Assembly: GCA_964520055.1 (NCBI GenBank)
Contig: CAZFME010000026.1
Location: 1-20,899 of the forward strand
Length of the DNA stretch: 20,899 nucleotides
Direction of reading: 5' to 3'
DNA from: DUNY01 sp964520055
GTDB taxonomy: Bacteria; Bacillota; Thermosediminibacteria; Thermosediminibacterales; Tepidanaerobacteraceae
The notes under the pieces are model-generated. The model was given only the letters and a program-made list of their open reading frames with translations, had not been told where the DNA came from and made no database searches. Within the stretch, counting starts at the first letter, position 1; each line of letters begins with the position of its first letter. This document shows positions 1 through 7,490 of this stretch, in pieces. The translations under genes were made by a program, and so were the position numbers.

Positions 1-31
1 ATAGATTTTATGATAACTTTTACTTCATATG

Positions 32-60
32 TTGACGGGCTTATCGGTAAAATCTATAAT
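32..60 (+). promoter_or_regulatory. Predicted sigma-A promoter of the two-component operon
   Basis: A TTGACG -35 box (32-37) and a perfect TATAAT -10 box (55-60) are separated by exactly 17 bases, pointing at the response regulator gene with a leader of about 115 bases. A 10-base sequence TAAAATCTAT (48-57) overlaps the -10 box and is the exact inverted copy of ATAGATTTTA at 1-10, so an operator or cruciform is possible. A second TTGACGG lies 50 bases downstream (82-88) but has no good -10 at normal spacing. Confidence 0.6.
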
Positions 61-180
61 ATTAGTAAGGTGAAGTAAGTTTTGACGGATTTTTTAATAA
101 CAATTTTATAACGTTCTTGGAAATAATGGGAACTTAAAACAATAAGATTTAGGGTTTTGTTTTAACTAGGAGGACTAGAT

Positions 181-870
181 GTGCAAAATATAAAAATATT
201 AGTGGTTGATGATGAAAAGCGCATGGTTGATTTAGTCAAATTATATTTAGAAAGAGAAGGCTTTACAGTCGAGGAGGCCTTCAATGGCCAGCAAGCTCTA
301 GATATGATAGCAAAAACGTCTTATGACCTTATCATCCTCGATCTGATGCTTCCCGTAGTAGATGGCTGGACCGTATGCAAAGAACTTAGAAAGAAATATG
401 ACACACCGGTAATAATGCTGACGGCTCGAGGTGAAGAGTTCGACAAGGTTCTGGGTTTTGAATTGGGAGCAGATGATTATGTGGTAAAACCCTTCAGCCC
501 CAGAGAACTTACAGCCAGAGTCAAGGCACTCTTGAGGCGCATGGCATCAAAGGAAGATGCTGAAGCCGATGCCCTAGTGTTTCCCGACTTGTCAATAGAT
601 CCGACGGGCAGAGTCGTAAAGGTCAGTGAAAAAGAAGTTACACTTACCCCAAAGGAGTTTGACCTTTTATATTTTATGGCTAAAAATAAGGATAAGGTAT
701 TTAATAGGGAAAAACTGTTGGAAGAAGTATGGGGTTATGATTTTTTTGGCAGCCTAAGAACCGTGGATACACATATAAAACAACTTCGGGAAAAACTCGG
801 TCACAGTAAAGCTGCCTCATATATAAATACCATTTGGGGCATTGGCTATAAATTTGAGGTGGAAAAGTGA
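181..870 (+). CDS. OmpR/PhoB-family response regulator (PhoP/ResD-like)
   Basis: DNA-binding response regulator of a two-component system. The receiver domain (about residues 3-115) has the acidic pair D10-D11, phospho-acceptor D54 in LIILDLMLP, switch T81 and K103 in VVKPF. A winged-helix effector domain follows (about 130-226), with the LTPKEFDLL and RTVDTHIKQLREKL signatures of the OmpR/PhoB class. The GTG start is set by AGGAGG at 168-173. It overlaps the downstream sensor kinase gene by 4 bases (GTGA), so the two are translationally coupled and very likely form a cognate pair. Its overall shape resembles PhoP, ResD or WalR regulators of Firmicutes. Which of these it is, and what signal it answers, cannot be told from the sequence. 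Confidence 0.95.
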   Translation: MQNIKILVVDDEKRMVDLVKLYLEREGFTVEEAFNGQQALDMIAKTSYDLIILDLMLPVVDGWTVCKELRKKYDTPVIMLTARGEEFDKVLGFELGADDYVVKPFSPRELTARVKALLRRMASKEDAEADALVFPDLSIDPTGRVVKVSEKEVTLTPKEFDLLYFMAKNKDKVFNREKLLEEVWGYDFFGSLRTVDTHIKQLREKLGHSKAASYINTIWGIGYKFEVEK

Positions 871-2579
871 ACCCTAAGAAAAGTATTATAATCAAGTTGT
901 GGCTTTACATGACGATTTTGACCATTGTTACTCTTTTGTTCTCAGGGCTGGTGCTTTCCAGAGTTTTTGAGGACTTTTATTTTAATATGCGAAAAAATGA
1001 GATGATAAATGAAGGGCAGCAGTTGTTGTCATTAATTTTAGGAGGAGCAAATCCTGCAGAGCTACTTGATGTAAGCAAATTTATTAATGCCCATGCGGTT
1101 TTGATAGACCGGCAAGGTTTAATTCAAGCTAGTTCAAATATAATAAAATTTAAAGGCATGGCTATTGGAGCAAAAGAATTGGCTGAGGTGTTAAGGGGCA
1201 ATATTGTGGTGCATAAAGGTCATATGCCTCAGTTTAATGCATCCATGCTAACAGTGGCTTTGCCTATAAAAACCGAAACCGGTGTAGTCGGTGGTCTAAT
1301 TTTGTATTCACCCATGTCGTCCATTGAAAATACCGTATGGCAAATAAGACGCTTGATTTTGCTGGCGGCGGCCATTGCAATAATGATTTCAACGGGACTG
1401 AGCTTTGTATTATCACGAACCGTATCCAAACCGCTTGTACAAATGAAAAAAGTTGCAGAGGAAATGGCAAAAGGTGAATTTAAGAGCAAAGTTGATGTTG
1501 ATACTCAAGATGAAATCGGAACTTTAGCAAAAACAATGAATTACTTATCCGATGCCTTGAATGAGAATATTAATGCACTGGATCAAGAAAAAAAGCAGCT
1601 TAAAAATGTACTTTTAGGTATGACCGACGGTGTTGTTACATTTGATGCCGAAGGACAGGTTATAATGGCTAACCCACAAGCTATTGAGATTATACCGCAG
1701 AAAAATGGTGATAATTACTTTAACATATTAAAACCGTTGGTTAAACAAGTTAAAGATGATGGAGAATATGTGAGCAAGGAAATGAAAATTAACGGAAGAG
1801 CTATCAGTGTTAGGATGGCCCCACTTTTTGATGAAGCTGCAAAGCTTTGGGGAATCCTTGCAGTTATGCAGGATGTGACTCGTGAAAGAAAACTGGAAGA
1901 TTTAAGGAGGGAATTCTTGGGGGATGTTTCTCATGAATTGAGGACACCGCTTACGTATTTGCAGGGATACACCGAGGCTCTTCTGGATGATATGGTCGAA
2001 AATCAGGAGGAATATGATAAATATCTTAATATAATTCTTGAAGAGACATTGAGATTGCGCAGATTGGTAGATGAATTATTGGAGCTTTCAAATATTGAAG
2101 CAGGCCATTTAAATATAAAAAAAGACTATATATCGATTAAGCAGCTGGTGGAAAGGGTTTCGAAAAAGGTTTTACCACTTTGCAGCAATAAAAATATTGA
2201 ACTAATAACTGAAATAGAAGAAGTGCCACCAGTTATCGCCGATGAAGATCGTATTGAGCAGGTAGTGATAAATCTTGTAGACAATGCTGTAAGATATTCT
2301 GCTACCGGCAGTAAATTAACGATAAAAGTACAGCCATGTAAAGAAGGCATCATTGTTTCTGTAAAGGACAGCGGGCCCGGAATACCGGAAGCAGAGCTGC
2401 CTTTCATATGGGAAAGATTTTATAAGGTGGATAAGTCTCGAACTCGGCAAAAAAGTGGTACTGGTCTAGGACTTGCCATCGTCAAAAAAATTATTGAGCT
2501 GCACGAGGGCCGGGTATGGGCACAAAACTGTGCAGAAGGCGGGACGAAATTTTCCTTTTTCCTGCCGTGGGGAGTATGA
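867..2579 (+). CDS. Membrane sensor histidine kinase (PhoR/ResE/WalK-like)
   Basis: A 570-residue sensor kinase, partner of the upstream response regulator. Visible order: membrane helix near residues 9-31, an extracytoplasmic sensing region of about 130 residues, a second membrane helix (about 163-185), a HAMP linker, a PAS-like domain (about 245-345), a HisKA dimerisation domain with phospho-acceptor His356 in DVSHELRTPL, and a HATPase domain with N box (NLVDNAVRYS), G1 (DSGPGIPE), F box (WERFYKVD) and G2 (GTGLGLAIVKK). The GTG start overlaps the stop of the regulator gene, and GAGGTGG lies just upstream. The protein appears complete. A repeat-family copy begins right after its stop codon. 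The signal it senses is unknown. Confidence 0.95.
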   Translation: MNPKKSIIIKLWLYMTILTIVTLLFSGLVLSRVFEDFYFNMRKNEMINEGQQLLSLILGGANPAELLDVSKFINAHAVLIDRQGLIQASSNIIKFKGMAIGAKELAEVLRGNIVVHKGHMPQFNASMLTVALPIKTETGVVGGLILYSPMSSIENTVWQIRRLILLAAAIAIMISTGLSFVLSRTVSKPLVQMKKVAEEMAKGEFKSKVDVDTQDEIGTLAKTMNYLSDALNENINALDQEKKQLKNVLLGMTDGVVTFDAEGQVIMANPQAIEIIPQKNGDNYFNILKPLVKQVKDDGEYVSKEMKINGRAISVRMAPLFDEAAKLWGILAVMQDVTRERKLEDLRREFLGDVSHELRTPLTYLQGYTEALLDDMVENQEEYDKYLNIILEETLRLRRLVDELLELSNIEAGHLNIKKDYISIKQLVERVSKKVLPLCSNKNIELITEIEEVPPVIADEDRIEQVVINLVDNAVRYSATGSKLTIKVQPCKEGIIVSVKDSGPGIPEAELPFIWERFYKVDKSRTRQKSGTGLGLAIVKKIIELHEGRVWAQNCAEGGTKFSFFLPWGV

Positions 2580-2729
2580 TAAAGCAGGGGCAGCATGCTG
2601 GACGCACGCTTATGGGCACTGGGCAGGATGCCGAATATGCCGCAAGCCCCTGTGGGGTGAGGACCAATCTTAAAGTAACAGGTCTTGCTTTTGGGAAAGG
2701 TGCCGTATCTTCATTCGTTGTGTAACAGC
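2580..2729 (+). repeat. Dispersed repeat family, copy A (shortened)
   Basis: This non-coding stretch between the convergent kinase and alanine dehydrogenase genes aligns with 15178-15527 (reverse complement) and 7491-7760 (same strand). Shared blocks include GCAGGG near its left end, GGCAGGATGCCGAATATGCC (copy B has a close variant), AACAGGTCTTGCTTTTGGG and GTGCCGTATCTTCA. Compared with copy B it lacks the left terminal repeat and about 35 bases inside the right terminal repeat, but it ends in the same GTGTAACAG. It has no credible gene of its own. It is probably a degenerate non-autonomous mobile element; the left edge is approximate. Confidence 0.6.
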
Positions 2730-2735
2730 AGGAGA

Positions 2736-3860
2736 TTAAAGCTCCTTCATTACTTCTTCCAATGGATGATATGGTAGATTATGGGCTTCAGCTACAGCTG
2801 CATTGGTAATTTGGCCGTTCATGACGTTTATGCCTTTTGCCAGGGCTGCATCATCTAAGACAGCCTTTTTCCAGCCCTTCTTCGCCATTTCCAGAATATA
2901 TGGAAGAGTGGCATTGGTCAGGGCAAGGGTAGAAGTGCGGGGTACAGCTCCGGGGATATTTGAGACGGCGTAGTGGATAACACCGTGTTTTACAAATACA
3001 GGTTCAGCATGAGTGGTGGGATGCTCAATAGTTTCAATACAACCGCCTTGGTCAATGGCCACATCCACGATAACACTGCCGGGCTGCATTTGTTTAACCA
3101 TTTCTTCGGTTATTATTTTGGGTGTTTTTCCGCCGGGGATAAGGACTGCACCTACTACAAGATCTGCGTATCTTGTGGCTTTGGAAAGGTTAAAACGGTT
3201 GGAATACAAAGTCTCGATTCGCCCCATAAAGATATCCTCAAGATACCGCAATCTGTCTACGTTAATATCAATTACGGTTACACGGGCACCTAGGCCCATT
3301 GCTCGCCTGATAGCACCCCTTCCAACAGTGCCTGCACCAACCACTACTACTGAGGCGGGGGTTACACCTGGCACTCCCTCCAATAAAATTCCCTTACCTC
3401 CGCGAGTTTTTTCGAGATATATGGCACCTTCTTGAATAGCCATACGCCCAGCTACTTCACTCATTGGTGTCAAAAGAGGAAGACTCCGATCGTGACGTTG
3501 AACTGTTTCATAAGCTATAGCGGTTATGCCGGAATTCATGAGAATTTTGGTTAGATTTAAATCAGCTGCTAGGTGAAGATAAGCAAAAAAGGCTAGGTCA
3601 GGTCTTAAAAACTCATATTCAGATTCATGAGGCTCCTTGACCTTTACCATTAGTTCGCTGTTTTTCCATACATCAGAGGCACTATTTATGATTTCTGCTC
3701 CTGAGGCTTTGTAACTATCATCAGAAAAACCGGCACCTGCTCCGGCGCCTTTTTCAATGAGAATCCGATGGCCACAGGCTACAAGGGTATCTACACCTGC
3801 AGGGGTCATAGCTACTCGATTTTCTTGTTCCTTTAATTCTTTAACAACACCAATAATCAT
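2736..3860 (-). CDS. ald: Alanine dehydrogenase
   Basis: NAD-dependent alanine dehydrogenase interconverting L-alanine with pyruvate and ammonia; cytoplasmic. The 374-residue length fits the family. Residues that bind and process substrate in characterised enzymes are at the expected positions: R15, K75 (MVKVKEP), H96 (YLHLA) and D270. The Rossmann motif is VVGAGTVGRGA (174-184), with the acidic D198 after the second strand for the NAD ribose. The ATG start is preceded by GAGGAGG. It is a single gene, convergent with the kinase and divergent from the LUD-domain gene. In spore formers Ald supports alanine use during growth and sporulation; no regulator site was recognised here. Confidence 0.96.
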   Translation of the reverse strand: MIIGVVKELKEQENRVAMTPAGVDTLVACGHRILIEKGAGAGAGFSDDSYKASGAEIINSASDVWKNSELMVKVKEPHESEYEFLRPDLAFFAYLHLAADLNLTKILMNSGITAIAYETVQRHDRSLPLLTPMSEVAGRMAIQEGAIYLEKTRGGKGILLEGVPGVTPASVVVVGAGTVGRGAIRRAMGLGARVTVIDINVDRLRYLEDIFMGRIETLYSNRFNLSKATRYADLVVGAVLIPGGKTPKIITEEMVKQMQPGSVIVDVAIDQGGCIETIEHPTTHAEPVFVKHGVIHYAVSNIPGAVPRTSTLALTNATLPYILEMAKKGWKKAVLDDAALAKGINVMNGQITNAAVAEAHNLPYHPLEEVMKEL

Positions 3861-4031
3861 TTTTTTGCCTCCTCAAAAAAATTGCAAGTTTTAATAAAAA
3901 TAAATATATTTACAAGTATATCAAAAAAACAGCGATTAAACCAGTATAATATTTTTTAAGAGGATAATTCATAAGTGATATAGAATTTATATATTATTAA
4001 TCTTATCTAATCTTGAAAAGGAAGTGTTAAA

Positions 4032-4643
4032 GTGAAGGAAATTGTAAAGACTACAATTGAATCATTAAAGAAAAATAATATCCAAGCATGTTATTCTACC
4101 GGCATAGATTCTGCGGTTGAGGCCCTGCTAGATGAGATTGCCTCGGATAGCGTAGTTGGTATAGGAGGATCATTGACCATTAAATCTTTGGGAATGGCTC
4201 AAAAGCTAATACAAAGGGGTAACAGGGTTTTTTGGCACTGGTTGGAAGATACTTCCGAATACCAAGAAAAGGCCAGAAAAGAAGCCTTACTGTCTGATGT
4301 ATATATAACAAGTACAAATGCATTAACTCAAAAAGGTCAACTGGTAAATACCGATGGCACCGGAAACAGGGTTGCTTCTATGATATTTGGGCCTAAAAAG
4401 GTTATCGTTGTTTGTGGAACTAATAAGATTGTCAAAGATTTGGACGAAGCATTGGAAAGAATTAAAACAAGCGCTGTTATGAATGCAAAACGATTAGGAT
4501 CTAACACACCCTGTGTAACCACCGGCAAATGTACCGATTGTAACAGCGAGAATAGAATATGTAGGATAACTACTATTATCGACAGAAAGCCTTTCCAAAC
4601 AGAAATGACAGTAATGATAATAGACAAAGAACTGGGATATTAA
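4032..4643 (+). CDS. LUD-domain (DUF162) protein, LutC-like
   Basis: A 203-residue protein of the LUD family, related to LutC/YkgG of lactate-utilisation complexes. The motif VVGIGGSLTIKSLG (about residues 41-54) and the block ALTQKGQLVNTDGTGNRVAS (97-116) are typical. A C-terminal cysteine cluster (TPCVTTGKCTDCNSENRIC) is the form seen in stand-alone anaerobe versions. The GTG start has AAAGGAAG about nine bases upstream. No lutA or lutB partner is nearby, so a role in lactate oxidation is not supported by context. Family assignment is firm; the reaction is unknown. Confidence 0.88.
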   Translation: MKEIVKTTIESLKKNNIQACYSTGIDSAVEALLDEIASDSVVGIGGSLTIKSLGMAQKLIQRGNRVFWHWLEDTSEYQEKARKEALLSDVYITSTNALTQKGQLVNTDGTGNRVASMIFGPKKVIVVCGTNKIVKDLDEALERIKTSAVMNAKRLGSNTPCVTTGKCTDCNSENRICRITTIIDRKPFQTEMTVMIIDKELGY

Positions 4644-4788
4644 TTAATAATCGGAACGTAAAAACATTAGAGCACCGATGTTTTATCGCAACTGGCATTA
4701 GCTTTACCTATGTGGGGGCTGTATAAATTGAGCCTTGTATTTATAAAAATTATCCGCTGATTTAGGCTTGCAGCAAACTGCAGGCAAT
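4644..4788. other. Non-coding stretch after the LUD gene
   Basis: No credible gene was found. A weak hairpin (arms AAAACAT and ATGTTTT, about 4660-4685) follows the LUD stop codon but lacks a good T-tract. A second small hairpin (TTGCAG/CTGCAG, about 4768-4784) lies just beyond the minus-strand terminator described at 4789-4811. Confidence 0.3.
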
Positions 4789-4811
4789 AAAAAAGGCAGG
4801 ATAAACCTGCC
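4789..4811 (-). terminator. Intrinsic terminator, minus strand
   Basis: Read on the minus strand: stem GGCAGG/CCTGCC (4811-4795) with the loop TTTAT, directly followed by six T (4794-4789). It is orphan with respect to protein genes, because no minus-strand gene ends here. Confidence 0.6.
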
Positions 4812-4868
4812 GGAGGGGGGCTGTAGCGAAAGTGTTAAAAGGGGGATTTAAAAAAGCTGTTTAAGCTT
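4789..4868 (-). ncRNA. Candidate small RNA with C-rich motifs
   Basis: The minus strand carries an extended -10 promoter, TGCTATAAT (TATAAT = 4880-4875), then about 80 bases ending in a standard intrinsic terminator (GGCAGG stem, 5-base loop, then six T). No reading frame of note lies inside. The predicted RNA has two unpaired C-runs, CCCCC (4845-4841) and CCCCCC (4820-4815), the kind of motif that base-pairs with ribosome sites in known Firmicute regulatory RNAs such as RsaE/RoxS and CsfG. The -35 region is poor. Membership of a known family is not claimed; no gene upstream on the minus strand would otherwise need this terminator. Confidence 0.4.
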
Positions 4869-4941
4869 ACATTTATTATAGCATTGAGTTTTGGTGAAAA
4901 TTTGTGGTAAATGTGATGGTTTTGTGATATAGGAAATCTCG

Positions 4942-4970
4942 TGGAAACGTATCCCATATTTTGATATAAT
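4942..4970 (+). promoter_or_regulatory. Predicted promoter of the arsR-type gene
   Basis: The -10 box TATAAT (4965-4970) is perfect. At 17-base spacing the -35 region reads TGGAAA (4942-4947), a moderate match. The expected start of transcription is near 4977, followed by AAGGAGG at 4994-5000 and the ATG at 5006. No clear ArsR-type inverted-repeat operator was found over it. Confidence 0.45.
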
Positions 4971-5005
4971 TCTTTTAGATGCGATAGGGAGGGAAGGAGG
5001 ATAAC

Positions 5006-5371
5006 ATGGAGGATAGAAGCAGTGAAGAAAAAGATGTTTGTGAAGTATTCTGCATCGAAGAAGAAAAAGTGGAAAGGCTTAAAAACACAATACCGGATAT
5101 GTCATCTTTGGCTGAACTTTTCAAGGTTTTAGCTGATGAAACTCGTGTGAAAGTCGTTTATCTATTATCTCAAGAAGAGCTTTGTGTATGTGATATAGCT
5201 GCTTTGCTAAATTCCACCGTTTCTAACGTATCTCACCACTTAAGAGTGCTAAGGACCGCTCATCTGGTAAAATATCGCCGAGAAGGCAAACAGGTATACT
5301 ACACATTAGATGATGACCATGTTGTTCATATTATAAAAGAGGGATTTGAACATGTGAACCATGTTCATTGA
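5006..5371 (+). CDS. ArsR/SmtB-family metal-sensing repressor (CadC/CzrA-like)
   Basis: A 121-residue winged-helix repressor that would release DNA when it binds a metal. Two metal sites can be read. The alpha3N-type site has C12 and C16 (DVCEVFC) plus C60 and C62 in ELCVCDIA, with the spacing of staphylococcal CadC. The alpha5-type site has D103, H105, H116 and H119, with exactly the D-x-H / H-x2-H spacing of CzrA and SmtB. The recognition helix is around TVSNVSHHLRVLR. Zn, Cd or Pb are the likely ligands by family. No efflux pump or P-type ATPase lies next to it, which is unusual. uvrC follows immediately but has its own predicted promoter. Confidence 0.92.
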   Translation: MEDRSSEEKDVCEVFCIEEEKVERLKNTIPDMSSLAELFKVLADETRVKVVYLLSQEELCVCDIAALLNSTVSNVSHHLRVLRTAHLVKYRREGKQVYYTLDDDHVVHIIKEGFEHVNHVH

Positions 5372-5399
5372 TGACAACCCTCCTCTCTATTGATATAAT
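5371..5399 (+). promoter_or_regulatory. Predicted uvrC promoter
   Basis: ATGACA (5371-5376) and TATAAT (5394-5399) are separated by 17 bases, a near-consensus sigma-A promoter. The -35 box overlaps the arsR stop codon and the -10 box lies in the loop of the hairpin at 5378-5412. The transcript would start near 5406, inside the right arm, leaving a leader of about 15 bases with GGGAGGG as ribosome site. Confidence 0.5.
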
Positions 5400-5419
5400 A
5401 TAGATGGGAGGGATTTTTT
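5378..5419 (+). terminator. Terminator-like hairpin over the uvrC ribosome site
   Basis: Arms 5378-5390 and 5400-5412 pair at 11 of 13 positions, followed by six T (5414-5419): the shape of an intrinsic terminator for the arsR transcript. The right arm contains GGGAGGG, the uvrC ribosome site, and the ATG follows the T-tract by one base. Read-through RNA would therefore hide the uvrC ribosome site, whereas RNA from the uvrC promoter lacks the left arm. Confidence 0.6.
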
Positions 5420-5420
5420 C

Positions 5421-7250
5421 ATGTTCAACCCGGATAGAGTGGCAGATTTCCCGGAAAAACCCGGTGTATATATAATGAAAGACAAGCGAAACAAAATCAT
5501 CTACGTAGGAAAGGCCGTATCCCTTAAAAATAGGGTGAGGTCTTACTTCCAGTCCTCAAAAAACCTTCCGTTAAAAGTTGTTTCGATGATGTCAAAGGTA
5601 GAGGATATAGAATATATAGTTACAGATTCGGAAGTTGAAGCACTTATACTTGAGTGCAATCTAATCAAGTTTAACCGCCCTAAATACAATATTTTACTTC
5701 GGGATGATAAACAGTATCCTTATATTCGAATTACATTAAACCAACCATTTCCACGCATTGAAGTTGTTCGAAAGATAAAAAAAGACAGAGCACGTTATTT
5801 TGGACCTTATGCTAATGCTGGAGCTATGAGGGAGGCTATTGATGTAATAAACAAGGTTTTTCCCATCCGAAACTGCAAGAAGGACCTTAGCCAAATTCCG
5901 CTGAAAGAGAGGCCCTGTCTTAATTATCATATCGAGCGCTGCTTTGCCCCCTGTCAGGGATTTATTCAAGAGGAAGATTATGATGAAATGATAAAAAATA
6001 TAATAATGTTCCTGGAGGGAAAGCAAGAGACCTTGGTAAAAAAGTTAAAGGACAAGATGCAGAATGCTGCTGATAAATTGGACTTTGAAAAGGCTGCAGT
6101 GCTTCGAAATCAGATTGCGGCATTGGAAAAAGTGCTAGAAAAACAGAAGATTGTATCCACAGACATGGTAGACCAAGATATCATTGCTATGGCCAGAGAC
6201 ATTGAGACAGTATGTATTCAGGTGTTTTTCATCAGAGAAGGCAAACTTGTAGAGAGGGAACCTTTTATTTTGCATAACACTGATGACGTTGAACGGAGGG
6301 AGATTCTTACAGCCTTTGTCAAACAATTTTATAATAACGCTCATTTTATACCTAAGGAAATCATAATTGCGGAAGATATAGATGATAAAGCAACAATAAT
6401 AGAATGGCTCAGCCGTAAAAGAAATTCCAGGGTTTATATAAATGTTCCTAAAAGGGGAGAAAAGAAAAAATTAGCGGAAATGGTGGCAGAAAATGCACGA
6501 GTCTATTTAGACCAAATTGAGAGTAAAAAAGAGCGGGAAATATTGAAAAACCGTGAAGCTCTTGAAGAATTGAAGCAGTATTTAAACTTGGAGGCTGCTC
6601 CAAATCGCATTGAGGCATTTGATATTTCCAATACTCAGGGCACTGAATCTGTAGCGTCCATGGTAGTTTTTGAAGGGGCACAGCCTAAAAAGGAAGATTA
6701 CCGGAAATTTAAAATAAAAACCGTTGAAGGGCCAAATGACTTTGAAAGCATGAAAGAAGCGGTTACGCGGCGGTTTAAGCGTGCCCTTTTCAGAGATGCA
6801 AAATTTAATGAGCTGCCGGATCTTCTTCTGATTGACGGAGGAAAAGGGCAGCTCAAGTATGTTCGAGAGGCCTTGAAGGAATTGGGCTTGTCCCATATTC
6901 CCACAATTGCTTTGGCAGAAGAATTTGAACATATTTTTGCGGAAGGCAAAGACGAGCCTATTATATTGCCCGAAAACTCCGAGGCGCTCTATTTAGTGCA
7001 GCGAGTAAGGGACGAGGCACACCGTTTTGCACTGAGCTTTCATCGGACTCTAAGGAGTAAGCAAAACCTTCGCTCAGTGTTGGAGGATATTCCAGGCATA
7101 GGAAAAGCCCGGCGATTGGCGTTATTAAAGAAATTGGGCGGTCTTGAAGGCATTAGGCAGGCTTCTCTTGAAGAACTTGCACTTGTGCCGGGCATGAATA
7201 AGAAAGCGGCTCTAGCGGTATATGAATATTTTCATTTTCCTCATAAGTAG
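5421..7250 (+). CDS. uvrC: Excinuclease ABC subunit C
   Basis: UvrC makes the two incisions in nucleotide excision repair after UvrA/UvrB find the lesion. The 609-residue protein shows the full family layout: N-terminal GIY-YIG nuclease (PGVYIMKD at 14-21, IIYVGKA at 26-32), a cysteine cluster around residues 150-180 (NCKKDL, RPCLNYH, RCFAPCQG), the UVR motif that contacts UvrB (KLDFEKAAVLRNQIAALEKV, about 214-233), the RNase H-like C-terminal nuclease (EAFDISNTQGTESVASMVVF and LLLIDGGKGQL) and tandem helix-hairpin-helix motifs at the end (IPGIGKARR, VPGMNKKAA). The ATG is preceded by GGGAGGG. uvrA and uvrB are not in this window. Confidence 0.97.
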   Translation: MFNPDRVADFPEKPGVYIMKDKRNKIIYVGKAVSLKNRVRSYFQSSKNLPLKVVSMMSKVEDIEYIVTDSEVEALILECNLIKFNRPKYNILLRDDKQYPYIRITLNQPFPRIEVVRKIKKDRARYFGPYANAGAMREAIDVINKVFPIRNCKKDLSQIPLKERPCLNYHIERCFAPCQGFIQEEDYDEMIKNIIMFLEGKQETLVKKLKDKMQNAADKLDFEKAAVLRNQIAALEKVLEKQKIVSTDMVDQDIIAMARDIETVCIQVFFIREGKLVEREPFILHNTDDVERREILTAFVKQFYNNAHFIPKEIIIAEDIDDKATIIEWLSRKRNSRVYINVPKRGEKKKLAEMVAENARVYLDQIESKKEREILKNREALEELKQYLNLEAAPNRIEAFDISNTQGTESVASMVVFEGAQPKKEDYRKFKIKTVEGPNDFESMKEAVTRRFKRALFRDAKFNELPDLLLIDGGKGQLKYVREALKELGLSHIPTIALAEEFEHIFAEGKDEPIILPENSEALYLVQRVRDEAHRFALSFHRTLRSKQNLRSVLEDIPGIGKARRLALLKKLGGLEGIRQASLEELALVPGMNKKAALAVYEYFHFPHK

Positions 7251-7409
7251 AAATCCTTAGCTCACATACCCTTCAAAACATTCATAATTGGGTTATTACT
7301 CACCGGACTGATCTTTGCCCGGGGTGCTGGAGTTATAAAAGATTTGCCGGATACAATTTCTTATACAGGAATCAATAAAAACCCGACGTAAATATTCAGA
7401 ACCATTTCA
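7251..7409 (+). other. Intergenic stretch with a possible coding remnant
   Basis: There is no gene with a start codon here. In frame with uvrC, the 44 codons after its stop (7251-7382) read as a plausible membrane segment followed by a soluble piece (FIIGLLLTGLIFARGAG, then VIKDLPDTISYTG) before TAA at 7381-7383. It could be the tail of a decayed gene. Not recognised. Confidence 0.2.
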
Positions 7410-7447
7410 CATAACCTTCCTCCTTATACCAAAGGAGGAAGGTTATG
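7410..7447 (+). terminator. Hairpin terminator downstream of uvrC
   Basis: Arms 7410-7425 and 7432-7447 form a perfect 16-base-pair stem with a 6-base loop (ATACCA). A short CTTTT follows, so termination strength is uncertain. Confidence 0.55.
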
Positions 7448-7490
7448 CTTTTAAAGCCAGTAACCTACTATGGCCCTTTCGCCCCATCCC

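Noticed and set aside
2473..2725. Plus-strand frames overlapping the kinase end and repeat copy A.
   Set aside because: They are shadows of the kinase gene and the repeat, with no ribosome site and no protein-like composition.
2580..2729. A riboswitch or similar structured leader in the repeat core.
   Set aside because: The three copies do not sit in front of a common gene type; two are at convergent gene ends. No known riboswitch consensus could be matched.
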